A DNA stretch of 64,000 nt, taken from the NCBI GenBank assembly GCA_023374045.1, contig CM041783.1:91051298-91115297 (forward strand). Reading direction: 5' to 3'. A program made the position numbers and the translations under genes. The notes beneath the pieces are model-generated. The model saw only the letters and a program-made list of their open reading frames with translations, did no database searches and was not told where the DNA came from. Source of the DNA: Limonium bicolor. Its lineage: Eukaryota > Streptophyta > Magnoliopsida > Caryophyllales > Plumbaginaceae. This document shows, one piece after another, positions 11,031 through 24,051 of this stretch. Within the stretch, counting starts at the first letter, position 1; each line of letters starts with the position of its first letter.

Positions 11031-13468
11031 CTTTTTGAGAAATTGTCTTAGAATTGAGTTTTGAGTGGCTAAATGCCCATGATTACATCTTAATCAACAT
11101 GTGTACTAATTAGTATCACATTAGGAAGTCTAAATCAATGGGAAATCAAAAAGTTCACAAATATGTGCACTAGTTTGTGAATAGTGCCAAATAGTGCCAA
11201 ATTAAGCTTAAGTCAACATAAGTCAATTGGTTGGTCAACAAAGACCATGTTAGCCTTATCTAATGAGGGGGCCGGTTTCTAGGGGATGATTCATTAAAGA
11301 CTTCATCAAATTAAGAAAGAAAAAGGGAAGGAAAGTAAAAGCAAAGACTATTCACCTTTTATAACAAATATCTTCACTTAAGTTACCTTTCTTCTTCTCT
11401 CTCTTCATTTGTCCTTCCTTCCACAATTTCTTCTGCTCCTCTCCTGCTCCAAAACCGAGAGAGAGCTCCATTCATGGCTCCTCACCTTCATTCACTTGCC
11501 AAGTGCAACTCCAAGTTCCAAATCCAAAACAAATTGCATATTTGTCTTAGTTAAGTCAAGGCCCTCCTTTCTATCTTTTCAAATCCTTCAAAGCTCCATT
11601 TTGGTGCCAAGAGGAAACTACATTGATGGAGGAAAATCAAGTTTGAAGAGCCCATTTGGTTCTCCATTCATTCAAGGTAAGGAAAATGTAAGAAAAACCA
11701 TGTTTCCACCACTTCTTCTACATGGCCAAAAATTTACTACTCATGGGGCTTTGTTTTTATGCCTTGTTCTAGCTTGTTTTATTCACCAAGGACTAGTGGA
11801 GGTTCTCTTTCATTCAATGCCCAAGTCTACCTTGAGACTTTAAAGGTAATCATCCACTTTTATACCTTAGAACACATTTTTAACCTAGGTTTTCATCCCT
11901 TAAGGTTAGTGTATTGTTTAGTACTCATAAGAGTCATTGACTATTGGTTAGAACATTGGCAAAGGAAGTTTAAGTGGTGGCCGAGATTCATTCTAGAAGA
12001 AGGTCTAAGGAGGAAGTTAAGATAAGCTTGGAAAAACAAGGTAAAATGCTTACCTAATGGCGGTTTAAGGTTTAAGGGATGGTATTTAAATAAGTACTGA
12101 TGTGGCTTAGAGCTTACATTGTGTAATGAATTATATAACTAGGAAAAAAAGAATTTAAACAAGCTTGTGAACTTGTGACTAAGGAGCCAAAGGAAATAAG
12201 TTAGTAAGATAAGTTTAAGGTGAATTAAGAGAACACTTATATTGCTTGGGAGCATTGTTGCGTGTATTTGCAGGTTGAAAGCTTTTATATGTGGGAAATT
12301 AAGTGTTTAAGTTTAAGTCATTTAAGGGCCTAAGAGCCATGTCATTTAAGAGCCTTAGTGCTATGCAATTTAAGATTATTGCACAATATTGAGTTTATTA
12401 TGAATGAGTTGATTTGGGTGAGAAAATAAGATGAGAAAGGACTTGGTGTGTGTGAGATTCTTGTGTGAGAAAAACAATGTATTTGGGCATGAGAATATAC
12501 AAGAGGAGCTATGGCAAAATTTGAGTAGAAAACTAAGTGTTTAAGTGGTGGTGGTGAGTTGATATGACCTAGGATTTACTAGGAGCCATTAGAAGTAACT
12601 AGAGTGCAAATGAGTTAACTAAGGAGTTCTTGAGGTTTAAAATGACCTAGAATTGTCTATGAGGAAATTAGAGTTTAGATGGGTGTATTGAACACACCAA
12701 AGTCATGGTATGAGGAATGGTAAGACTTGTGTAAAAATTTGGAGGAAATGGTGTACAATGTTTTAAGATGATTTAGGTACGAACTAGGGAATATAACGAT
12801 GAGAAGTTTTGATGTCTTGTGTAAGTGGTGAAGATGCTAGTAGTGGATTAATAAGGTCATAGTTGGATGGTAATGAGTGGACTTGGGTGATGGAGGTGAA
12901 AATTGAAGGCGGATGTTGACAAATGTCAAGGAAAATGACTAGGAATGTAAAAGAGCGTATGATCATGAGAATGGTGAGTAAGTGAGTAAAAGGAGATGGA
13001 AATATCCAAGGAGGGTGTAGGATAGTTAAGGTAAAGAAGAACAAGGTTAAGGTGCTAAGAAGATGGGGAGAAATGCATAGGTAAGTTCATGAGTTTAGGT
13101 TGATGAGTAGAAAAAGGAAATGAAAGGAATTGTGCATGGACATGCAAGATAACCTTGGAAGGTTTGGCAAGCAAAGAGGGGATGCAATAATGTTAAGGGA
13201 GAAGTTATATTGATTGGGAAGGAAACACTTTGGATAGTTGGAGTTTTAGACAAAATTTACATGTTGGAAATATAAGGAAATAAGTAACAAGTGTTAGGAA
13301 TCCTTGTAAGGATTGAGAAAATGGTTAAGAAGGTTTTAAAGGATGTTCTAAGGTGAGTTTAAGTGCCTATATGGTATTAAGACATAATGGGACACTTGTG
13401 GAAGAGTTGGGTATTTTTGCAAGAAAGGAGATAAGTGTTTAAGGGTGTAGAAGATGAGTATTCTGGCC

Positions 13469-13721
13469 TGTCCGAACTTCCGTCCGAATTTGGAAGCTCG
13501 GACATGCCCTGTTGCGATTTAATTTTCTGAGTCTCGGCCAGTGTCCGGACTTCAGTCCGACCTTGGAAGTTCGGACACTTGAAATTTTTCTTTCGATTTC
13601 TCCTCGACCAATGTCCGAACTTAGGGAAGTTCGGACATATGTTCGGACACTCGTCTGGTTGCACCCTTTTGAGTCTCGACCTATGTCCGAACTTGGGAAG
13701 CTCGGACACAAGTTCGGACGC
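13469..13721. repeat. Palindromic TCCGAAC repeats, A 3' LTR
   Basis: About four to five units with facing arms of the type gtccgaactt / aagttcggac, separated by AT-rich spacers. One unit and its spacer are absent from the 5' LTR copy. Located ~2.7 kb into the LTR. Confidence 0.75.
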
Positions 13722-15030
13722 GGTGTTGTTTTGACCAAAAACTTTGTTTAAGGATAGGAAATGATATGTAATGATGATATAAGGTTGTTTAAGACATGTT
13801 TGGTGGGTAACAATGATAATTAAGTGGGTGAATAAGTATAAGTTATGAGGAGAAGTGATTCACTTAAGATTAAGTTTATAAGAACTTAAGAGGTGTTAGG
13901 TGGGAATCATTATGGGTTAAGTAAGTTAGATAAGTTGAATTAAGTTAAGTGATTAACAACATAAAACTGAATGAATGTTTTAGGGCTTGAGTATGTGGAC
14001 TCCGGAAGAGAGTAAGCAACCGAACAACCAACGGTGAACGGTACAGTTCTTCTTGTGACCTGCTTGCTAACGAGGTGTCCCTCGGCTTGTGTGCTGTTTG
14101 TTCTTGTGTGCTCACTAAACAAGATAAAGCATGCAACCGGAATATTATGTTTATTGTATTGTTGTGTGATGTTTGAGAACTAACACAATATACCGTGAGA
14201 ACTTACTAACCAACGTTTAGTAAGGAATTGAGTGAGACTAAGGAACGCTCCCTAATATGAGTTTGATGTAAACCGAAAGAGGTTAACCAACAAACATGGT
14301 CTTGAGACTACTACTAACTGGAACTTGAGTGAGGAAACCCGGGACTGACTCCGGTCATGCATGCTAAGGAAAAGGGGTCGGTATCTATAGCAGATCCGAC
14401 TTCCGCTTAAGGACTAGTCCTCAGACTAGTAGCCTTGGGTCGGTTGGCCGGCTCGGCTACATTGGACATCCAGTCCAAGGTAGGTGGCTTTAAGATGGCA
14501 TGGGGGGATCAAGCCTACATCCCCAACAATTTAAGAATGTTGTTTATTGCCGGTAAGTGTCCTGCTGCTGGCTAGGGTTAACCAAGCCCTACAAAAATAA
14601 ACAACGAACTAAGGGCTAACCTGTTCCCAATGAGAGAACGGTTGGCATACATAAGGTAAGGTTAAGATAAGTTGCAACCATTCCTCTTGAAGGATGGTTT
14701 GTATTACTAAGACTAAGGTAAGCTACATCCACTCCTTTTTAAAGGATGGTTGTTTCTAAGATTAAGATAAGACTAAGATTGAGGTGAGATAAGGATGGAC
14801 TAAGATTAAGAGGAAATATAACTTAAGGAGTTAAATAATTAACTCTCTAATTAAGGGAACACATTTAAGTCGTTCATTGTGTGTGAACTTCGATTGTTCA
14901 ATTTGGTTTGTTGTTTACTGCACTTACTATTATGTTATGCATCTAATCAACCTCCATGCTATCGACAATTAGTCATCGTAGCCACGTTAGCTTGGGGGCC
15001 ATGAGAGGATCGTACCAGCATTCGTGCTGA

Positions 15031-15043
15031 CCCCCTTTGGGGG
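15031..15043 (+). promoter_or_regulatory. Conserved LTR hairpin, A 3' LTR
   Basis: Second copy of the ccccc-ttt-ggggg hairpin with following ctgttttt run. Confidence 0.5.
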
Positions 15044-15400
15044 CTGTTTTTACTACACAGGTGAACGTCAGGAGGCGGCCGTTGCGAGAGTAAGAAGGGG
15101 TACAAGCGTTACGGGTTAAGTGTGGCCTACGAGTTGTGCATGTACACTCGTATGGCAATTTGAGTTTAGTGGGATGTATAGGATGTGAGGGGATTGTGAG
15201 AAGGATATGTATTTGGTTAAGATTTGTATGTACTAATGTTCGGTATATTCTGTCAGTCAGACCGTGGCAAGGTCCTGGAGTGTAATGAATTCCGCTGTGA
15301 CATGTATATATATATGTTGTTAAGTTGTGAGACCACATTTGGATTGAGATGGGGTGTTACATTACCAAAGAAAACCAAGCTTGAAAACAAGTCAAAACAC

Positions 15401-15434
15401 AAAATGTGCTTTAAGGAGTCTTAAAGCACATTTT
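15401..15434. promoter_or_regulatory. 34-base LTR dyad, B 5' LTR
   Basis: Perfect inverted repeat: 15-base arms aaaatgtgctttaag and cttaaagcacatttt with gagt between. The same 34 bases recur at 30358-30391 in the 3' LTR and with small changes at 19705-19738 in solo LTR D. Confidence 0.75.
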
Positions 15435-17478
15435 TGAAAAATTGTCTTGTAAATGGGTTTTGAGTGGCTAAGTGGCCATCATTACCCTTTAATCAACATG
15501 TGTACTACTTAGTATCACATTAGGAATTCTAAATCAATGGGAAATCAAAAATTTCACAGTTATGTGCCTTGTTTAGTGAATAGTAACCAAATAGTGCTGG
15601 TTTAAGTCATTAGTCAAAGTAAGTCAACTAAATGGTCAACAAAGACCACAAAATACCTCATTGAATCAAGGGGGCCGATTTTTAAGTGTGACTCACCACA
15701 CTTATCTAGTTAAGTAAAGAAGAAAGCAAAAGTAAGTAAATTTACTATTCACCTTTTAACATAAATATCTTACCTTAGTAGACCTCTCTCCTCGCCTCTT
15801 CATTCTCCTCTCTCACCACCGATTCCCCTTGCTTTCTCCCTTCTCCATTGACGTGAAGAACAGCCCCCATGTAAGTTCCATCTTCCTTTGATTACTACTT
15901 ACTCATTTTAGCTCCAAAACCAAAACAAATTACATATTCTTCTTAGTTAGCTCAAGCTCTTCCTTTCTATCTTTCCAAAACTTCAAGAGCTCCATTTTGG
16001 TGCCAAGGCAAACCACCATTAGAGGAGGAAACTCAAGTTTGGAGGGTTCATTGGCTTCTCCATTCTCTTAAGGTAAAGAATATGTAAGAAAATCTAGGTT
16101 TCCATCATTTTTCTCCATAACCGAAAATCTATACTCATGGGGCTCCATTTTTATGCCTTGTTCTAGCTTGTTTCCTATTCTCCAAGGGCAAGAGGAGGTC
16201 CTTCTTGATTCATATCCAAGCTTGTCTTGAGAAACCAAGGTAAAACAATCAATTTAATACCTTAAAACACATTTTTAACCTAGGTTTTATTCCTTAAGGT
16301 TAGTGTGTTGTTTAGTACTCATTGGAGTCATTGAATGTTGGTTAGAACATTGGCAAGGAGAACTTGATTGGTGACCGAGATTGAGCAAGGAAAAACCTAA
16401 GGAAGAAAGTTTGTGAAGCTTGAAAAAGAACAAGGTAAATGTCTTACCTTAAGGTGTTTAATGCATTAAGGGATGGAATTTAGATATGTGATGAGTTTGG
16501 TGTAGAGTTTACATTGGGAAAGAGTTATAAAAACCCAGGAGAAACAATGACTATACTTGTGAACTTGTGATTAAGGAGCAAATGAGAAAAAGGAGATAGT
16601 TTAAGGATGTCAAGGTGAATTATAAGAACATTTAAATTGCAATGGGAGCCTTGTTGTGTGTATTTGCAGGTCAAAGGCTATATATATTAAGGAAATTCAG
16701 TGTTTAAGATTTATGCATTTAAGGGCCTAAGTGCCAAGCAATTTAAGTTTATGCACTATATTGTGATGTAGTGTAATTTTGGTGTATGATGTGTGTTAAG
16801 GAGGTTTAATGAGAGTTTGAATGTTGATAGCTATTTGATGGTGAAGAACTAAATGCTTTGGTGTAATAATATACTAGAGAACCCATGGCAAAATTTAGTG
16901 AAGAACCTAAGTGTTTAAGGTGTGTGAGGAGATTTTATGACTAAGGAAACACTAAGAAACTTTAGGAGTAGTTTTGATGAAAAAAGGGCGAGTTTAAGGT
17001 GTTTTATGAGTTAGAATGACTTAGGCACCATCATGGAGGATTTAGGGATCAAATGAATGTCTTGGGATATACTTGTGTAGTTAGGACTTAGGCAAATATT
17101 GGTAAACAAGTAGGAAGGAAAATAATGTGTTGGTAGAAGGAGGCATAAACTTGTGTAGGAACCTTAAGTAGTTGCATAAAGGAATTTTAGATGGTGAAAG
17201 ATGCTTGGGAGATGATGTTATAGTGGTGAGGAAGCATTTGGCATAGTGGTTATAATAGGTATGAACCACCACTTAGAAAACTTAGTGAAAAACATTACAA
17301 GTGTTGGCATTATTATAAGGAAAATGCATAATGACTAAGGTGGATATTGGTGAGTGATTTAATGAGTTTAGTGGAGGACTTAAGGAGTGTTTGAAGTGCC
17401 CAAATGAGGATAGAACATACTAGGATATATGAGGTGAAGTTTGAATTCGAATGGGAATTTAGAAACAAAGTTCTGGAG

Positions 17479-17866
17479 ACGACCAACCTTAGGGACCGGA
17501 CCTGTAAGGTCGGTCGAGCTCAGTTTACACTACCGGAAAGATTTTCGGGAATGGACTGACCATGGGGACCGGACTTGCAAGGTCGGTCGGGCTTGTATTT
17601 TGTGTACGAATTGAGTCTCTGGAATGGACCGACCTTGGGACCAAACTTACAAGGTCGGTCATGCCTAGAATTTTGTACGGGAATTGGTCTCTGGAATCGA
17701 CCAAACTTGGGACCGACCTTGGCAAGGTCGGTCGGGCTTAAATTTCCCACGGGGAAAACTCTCGGGAATGGACCGACCTTGGGGACCGGACTTGCAAGGT
17801 CGGTCGGGGTAAAATTTTCAAATGGTAATATGTCCTGGAATGGACCGTCGGTAAGGTCGGTCGAGC
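17479..17866. repeat. Palindromic ACCGAC/GTCGGT array, B 5' LTR
   Basis: About six units of ~65 bases, each with a gaccgacctt arm facing an aaggtcggtc arm. The core RCCGAC equals the plant dehydration-responsive/C-repeat element bound by DREB/CBF proteins. A second copy of the array is in the 3' LTR. Whether these sites work as enhancers cannot be told here. Confidence 0.75.
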
Positions 17867-20800
17867 CAAAAAAAAAAGAAATTTTAAATTCTAAAGATGT
17901 TAACTGATAATAAGGTATGCCATTGGTAGGGTAATAATGATTAGGAACCTAAGAACCTAAGGAATTAAGTTAAGTTAAGTATAAACCTTAAGTTTAAAGT
18001 TAAGTTTATAAGGTTAAGTGGTACAGACTTAAGAGGGTATTGAATGAGAATCTTTAGGGACTAAGTGAGTTAAGTAAGGTGCAAATAACTAATGGCCTAA
18101 AGATGAATGAATGTTTTAGGTTTGTGAATTGGGACCCTGGAGAAGGTTAAACAAACAACAAACGACGGTGAACGGTATAGTCTTTCTTGTGACATGCTTG
18201 CTAACGAGGTGTCCCTCGGCTTGTGTGCTACCTGTTTGTTTGATATGACTAAGACAAGATAAAGCATGCAACCGGATATTAATGTTCTCGTTGTGTATGT
18301 GTTTTCTTTACACTAACCCACAAGGCTTAAGGATAGCTACTAACTAAGCTTGATACTTATTGAGTTAAGGAGAGGATTTGTACATTGGTGATTGTTGGTT
18401 AATACCCGTCAAGGTTTAACTAACACATGATATTTAAGACTTTCACTAACCGTAACTTGGGGTGGGAGTGAGGAATCCGGAATGGTACCGGCACATGTGT
18501 ATTGGGGGAGGTCGGTATCTGAATCAGATCCGACTTCCAGATAAGACTTGTCGTTGGACTTGTCGCCTAGGGTCGACAAACTGACCCAACCACCCGGACT
18601 ACTGTTTGAGGTGGGAGGCACATTAAGGATGGCGTGGGGGGATCTAGCCTACATCCCCAACAAATTAAGAAAGGTTGCTTATCGCTGGTAAGTGCACTGC
18701 TGCCGGCAAGGGTTAACCAAGCTCTACAAAAATAAGCAACCAATTAAGGGCTAACCAGTCTAATAGTAGAACGGTTGGCAACTATAAGATTAAGGAGAAT
18801 GTGGATATAAGGAGTTAAGAACTAACTTACTTGTTAAGGGAACGCCTGAGTCGTTCATTTGTATGTGAGCTACTTATGCTCATTGTGGTTTGTTGTTTTA
18901 ATGCATTTCATATTATGATTGTGATGCTAATCAACTTCCATGCTATCGAAAATTAGTCGTCGTAGCCCCGTTAGCTTGGGGGCCATGAGAGGGTCGTACC
19001 AGCATTCGTGCTGACCCCCTTTGGGGGCTGTTTTTACACTTGCAGGTAAGCGGCCCATGAAGTCACACCACGAGAGTAGGAGCGGGTAGCCCTAGGTGGG
19101 ACTTTATTTTGAGTACGGGTAGCGCCTATGCACCCATCTGTTGATAGTTGAACTTGAGAAATATTATGTGGTTTTGGAGATACTTAAACTTGGTTGGTGT
19201 ATGTATTTTGGATTTACGGTTGTAAATATTTAAGAAACGGTATTTCTTGTTGATTAGACCGTGGCAAGGTCCTTGAAATACCCCAAACCTTGATATGTGG
19301 TTTAAATATCAAACTATGGTATGTAAAGGCTAAAAAGTGCCTTAGAAACATCAGTGAACAATTTAGACCATAGTAAATGCAATAAAGCATTAAGACACAG
19401 TTTGAGCAAAAACATGCTCTAAGCTATGAGTGAACTTGGTTAGGACCCAAAGAGCCTACCAAGACTTAATAATATTCAATTATGATTTAATAAGGCTAAA
19501 TAAGTCCTTAGGAAACCTTGGTGGGCAGTTAAACCAAATAAAACACAAGAAAATACCTTAAAGTCAATATGAGCAAAAATGTGCTCTAAGCTTGGGATAA
19601 ATTTGTATACGACCGAATGGTCATACCTATACCTTATTTATATGTTAATGAACATATTAAATCAATTACTAAAGAAAACCAAGCTTGAAAACAAGTTAAA
19701 ACACAAAATGTGCTTTAAGGAGTCTTAAAGTACGTTTTTGAAAAATTGTCTTGTAAATGAGTTTCGAGTGGCTAAATGTCCATCATTACTCTTAAATATA
19801 CATGTGTACTATATAGTATCACATTTGGAAGTCTATATCAATGGGAAATCAAAAATTTCACTTCTATGTGCCTTGTTTTGTGAATAGTGATTTTTATAAG
19901 CTAGTTTGTAACATATAATGTTATAAGTAATTAAATTGACCAACAAAGACTATAATACCCTTATGTAGTAAAGGGGGCCGGTTTTCTTAAGTGTGGTGAC
20001 TCACCACTCACTTGTTAACTTGTTAAAGAAATAAAGATGACTAATATAGTTACTATTTGCTTTATAAACACAAATATCTTCTAAAAAGCAAACTTATCTC
20101 ATTTCTCTCATTCCTTCTCCATTTCACACGGTTCGAACTTCTTCTTCCCCTCTTCTTCTTGTTCTCTCTCGGTAATACAGAACCACCACCATGGAAGTCC
20201 ACCTTTGAACTCTTGTAAAACCTAGCTCACTTAACCAAATCAAAAACAAACACCACCATTCTCTTCCTCTCATCAAGCTCTTCATTCCTATCTTCTCAAA
20301 ATTTCAAGATCACCATTTCGGTGCCATGGAGTTCCACCATTGATGGAGCTTGAGCTTGTCTTTCCACATATTATTGATCTCCTTTGCTCCTAGGTAAGGA
20401 ATCTCAAAGAAAATCAAGTTTCCTCCATGGTTTGTGTGCCGAAAATATTCATTGATGGAGCTCCTTGTGCTTTGTTCTAGCTCCATTTGAATCTTTCAAG
20501 GACTAGGTGGAGTCCTCTCTTCATAGATATTCAAACACCCTTCAAAGATAAAGGTAAAACAACTACATTAATGTTTTGAAATAATGTAAACCTAGGGTTT
20601 ACAATGAGATGGAGCTTAAAGCTTGAATACTCATTATGTTGTTTGTATAATGTTTAGTAGTTGGCAAGGAACCAAATGCCTTACCGGTTTTGTAAGGAAA
20701 CAAGAAAGAAATTTGGGAGGAAAAAGAGGTAAATATGCTATCTTAATGTGGTTTAAATGCCTTAGGAAAATGAGCTTGATTTGCTTAATAAAATACCTAA

Positions 20801-21665
20801 GGAGCCAATGGTGAATGAGCTAGTAAAATGCTCTCAAGGAGTTTATTAAGGGCATATGTATTGGGTGTATTTGCAGGTCAAAGGCATTACTTATGTGGGA
20901 AATTCAGTGTTTAAGGTTTATGCAATTTAAGGGCCTAAGAGCCATGTTTTTAAGGGCCTAAGTGCCAAGCAATTTAAGTTATGCACTATATTGTGAGTAG
21001 TGCTTAATGTGTGAAGTTTGTGTGTAAAATGTTCTTGATGGATTTTAGGTGTTCTTGAATGAAATAAGGTAAAACCTAAGTGTTTGGATGTGAGTATAAC
21101 AAGAGAAGCTATGGCCAAATTTGGGAAATGTGTAAGAAGTTCTAAGTGTTTTAATGAGTTTTGGTGAACTAGGAAGTGTTAAGGTGAATAAATGTTTACT
21201 TGAGAAGAAAACATGTGTTAAGGTGATTTAGAGTGATGCAAGGATTTTGGTGTTATCTTGGAAGTTCTAGGAATTCAAGTGTGTTTTGAGGATGTATTTA
21301 GGTCTTGGAGGAGTTTGATTAAGGTTTAGGTAATGTTGATATCCAAGGAATAAGTGATGATTAGGTAAGATGTGAAAAAGGAGGTTTTTAGTAAAAAAGA
21401 AGTTGAGAGAAGATGTTAAGTGTAGAGGAAACACCTTGGTGTAGTGGTCATTATTGGTGAACTACCACTTATAAACCTTAAGGAGAAAATCCCAAGTGCT
21501 AGGAACTTTGTAAGAAGTTTGTGAATGATAAAATGGTTTTGGTGAGTGATTTAAAGAGTTTAGCACATGGATAAAGGTGTGTTTGAAGTGCCCAAATGAG
21601 GTTAGGGTATATATATGGGGTGAAGTTTGGAGTTGAATGTAAAAAGGAAAACAAAGATCTGGGGC

Positions 21666-21850
21666 AGACCGGACTTGCGACCGGACTTGCAAGTTCGGTC
21701 GGGCCCAGTTTACCCTGCGGGAATTAGTTTCGGAATGGACCGGACATAGGACCGGACTTACAAGGTCATCGGAGTAGAAAATTTGTGACGGAAATGTGTT
21801 CTGGAATCGACCGGACTTGGGTAAGTCCGGTCGGCAAGTCCGGTCGGACC
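21666..21850. repeat. Palindromic ACCGGAC array, D
   Basis: Units of gaccggactt and aagtccggtc type with facing arms, at the LTR position where B has ACCGAC and A has TCCGAAC units. Confidence 0.65.
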
Positions 21851-23347
21851 AAAAACATGGTTTAAGGTTTTGGAATGATATGTAGTGATGGGGATTGATT
21901 AGTAATGATGTTATAAAGTTGTTAAGGACTTGTTAGGTGAGTTTTAATGCCAATTAAGTGGGTTAAAAGTTGTATTTAAAACGTGAGAGTAAAACAAGTT
22001 AAAAATGTTAAGTTATGTAACTAAGTTAACGGGGAGAAGTTATAAGCATTAGACATTAAATAATCATGTTACCCCGATATTAATAAAAGTACATGTAATG
22101 TTGTCAGTTGTTCGAGAATTGCTCGAGGAACATAAGTGGACGTGGTAAAGTGGACTCCGGTGACAGGTATGGTTTTCTTGCAACCTGTGTCCTACCGGAT
22201 TACACCGGCTTGTATGCCAATGTGTTTTTCTGTATGTTTGCCACGTTGTAAGTTAAAACATGTAATGAGTTTACAACAATTCCTATATGTGACGTGTCTA
22301 GTTCCGATACCATTTAACCTCGGAAGTGTTAACCTTAGTTAACTGAGTCTAGGATCACATGAGAGTTTGGTATTCGGATTAAATGACCCGAACCATGGGA
22401 CGTTCTAACCACGGCTATGCGTGTGTTAATTGTGTGATATGTGTATGTGAATGTAGGGATCTCCCTTGTGTGTTTAACCCAGTTGTAATACTGTATGGTG
22501 TGTAGATGTGATAGACTCCATAGTGGGGTTCTAACTAATATCTAAAAGTAAGTATGTACTACAGTGGTGAGGAATCCGGTTTGGCCGGTCGCGCGTTGTT
22601 TTGGGAGTGGGTATCCTTCTTAGCCTTACCCTTCTCTTTGTTATGGTTGTTTCCCTCACGGGTTATGATCTCCCATTAGCTTATTCCAAAGCTTAGCTAT
22701 TCTGACTTATGATCGGTTTAGGGGGAACATGTGTTTGTGTGGGTGTTCGGGCCTCCAAACCCGAACCGCCTTAACTTAAGTTAATCGTCCGACTATTAGG
22801 ACGGTAATGAGTGTTGTTGCTATTGTATAACGAGCTTATCATGAGACTGGCAACATTCTCTAGGCTCACCAGTGTATAAACAATGTTTGGGTCGGTTCCT
22901 AAGAGAACCATTCCCGTTATGTTATTGTATTTTGTGTGATGCAATATCTATTGCGGTATTATGTTGTGCACGTGGAAACATGCAAAGTGTTGTTAGGTGT
23001 TGTAGTGTATGTTATATGTTGTATAATGTGGAGTGTGTGGATCATGGATATGATTCCCAGTTTGTGATAAGAGGCGTTTAAGGATAACCCGATTTAAGGG
23101 TAAGTGTCTCTGTTAAGGAAGTTCCATTAGAGGAGGAACACTCTAGGGATATTGAATACCTTGAGTGACTTATTAAGTAAGGATGTATTATCCGTTTGTT
23201 GAGCCCATTGAGGTGAAATGTTAAGTGTTTGTGTTTACTGTTACATGCATGATTTAAATATAATCAACCGCATGCTAAGACGACAATTAGTTGTGCGTGG
23301 CCCGGTAGCATGTGGGCTGTGGGATTACCATACCAGCAAGGTGCTGA

Positions 23348-23360
23348 GCCCCTTGGGGGC
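23348..23360 (+). promoter_or_regulatory. Conserved LTR hairpin, D
   Basis: gcccc-ttg-ggggc, the D version of the hairpin found in A, B and H, followed by a pyrimidine run and ttcag. Confidence 0.45.
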
Positions 23361-23745
23361 CACCCTTTCTCTTCTTTTCCTATTTCAGGTACAGAGAGCT
23401 GGAAGCCGTTCGAGAGTAGGACGGGGTAGACATTGTACATGGGTAAACATTTAAGTGTATATATACAGTAGGTGTAGTAAGACCGAAATTGTTGTCGGCA
23501 CCAGTTTATTAATACTCGGTATAGTTGGAAGGTGTATGTTGTTGTTGTTAATGGAAAGGGATAGTAATGTGTAGTCGCTCGGGAATTTAGCCCATCAAAC
23601 CGGTACAATGTATGTGTATTAGCCTTGTTAGCCACGTGGGTGGCTAACGGCGTGTAACACCAATGAGTTAAGTAATGTGATGAGGTTGTTTTTCCGCTGC
23701 AGTTTATTGTAAGTGTGTTAATGTTGGATGGGGTGTTACAGTCTT

Positions 23746-23829
23746 GGTGTTAGATTATTTCCGCTGCGGTGTTTATGTATTATTTGTTAAGTTGCGATAA
23801 CCACGATTGGCTTAGGACGGGGTGTTACA
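23746..23829 (+). mobile_element. Element B 5' LTR, right end
   Basis: The last 84 bases of B's 5' LTR, matching 34201-34284, ending ggtgttaca next to the primer site. It completes the LTR after the D insertion. Confidence 0.92.
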
Positions 23830-23834
23830 AAAAG

Positions 23835-23846
23835 TGGTATCAGAGC
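23835..23846 (+). other. Element B primer-binding site
   Basis: tggtatcagagc five bases after the LTR end, complement of the initiator tRNA-Met 3' end, as in element A. Confidence 0.92.
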
Positions 23847-24051
23847 GTAGTTACACTCTGATCAAGAAATACCGGACATAAGTAACCACCGAGTTAGGTT
23901 ATGAGTTAAGATATAAGTAATGGGTTAAGGGTATGAGAAGTTAGTGTGAGTAGAGTCAGATGACCACTATTAAGTGTGGATCGTCTTTACCGTCTACTGA
24001 CGTTATAAATTCGTTAGCCGAACAGTGGTGGATACGAATCTAATGTGAGTT

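Larger units (their letters stand above)
10738..15361 (+). mobile_element. Element A 3' LTR (4624 bases)
   Basis: Starts tgaaatacccc right after the polypurine tract and ends ggggtgttaca. Length is typical of Tekay/Del chromoviruses, whose LTRs are several kb. It carries a dyad near its start, the TCCGAAC palindrome array, and the ccccctttggggg hairpin. The bases ttacc that follow (15362-15366) belong to B's 5' LTR, which is entered at its base 217; A is therefore inserted in B. The open runs seen inside, such as 11409-11843, have no family resemblance and break in the other LTR copy. Confidence 0.92.
15362..19273 (+). mobile_element. Element B 5' LTR, left part
   Basis: Collinear with 30319-34200 of B's 3' LTR; in the first ~260 bases I count about five differences. 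Bases 1-216 of the LTR lie left of the inserted element A, off the window. At 19273 it is interrupted by solo LTR D; gtcct at 19269-19273 is the left copy of D's target duplication. The ttggggg/ccccctttggggg hairpin (19015-19027), the dyad (15401-15434) and the ACCGAC repeat array are all present. Confidence 0.92.
19274..23740 (+). mobile_element. Solo LTR D (Tekay family)
   Basis: Begins tgaaatacccc, ends ggggtgttaca, and has no primer site or polypurine tract beside it, so it is a solo LTR of 4467 bases left by LTR-LTR recombination. Flanks gtcct (19269-19273) and gtctt (23741-23745) form the 5-base target duplication with one change; B's intact 3' LTR shows the empty site gtcctggtgtt at 34196. 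It is clearly more different from A and B than they are within pairs, and its right third differs strongly from B. No gene inside. Confidence 0.93.

Noticed and set aside
11409..11843. 144-codon open frame in A's 3' LTR
   Set aside because: It lies in the LTR, has no domain, and the matching stretch in the inverted copy at 900-1460 is not kept open.
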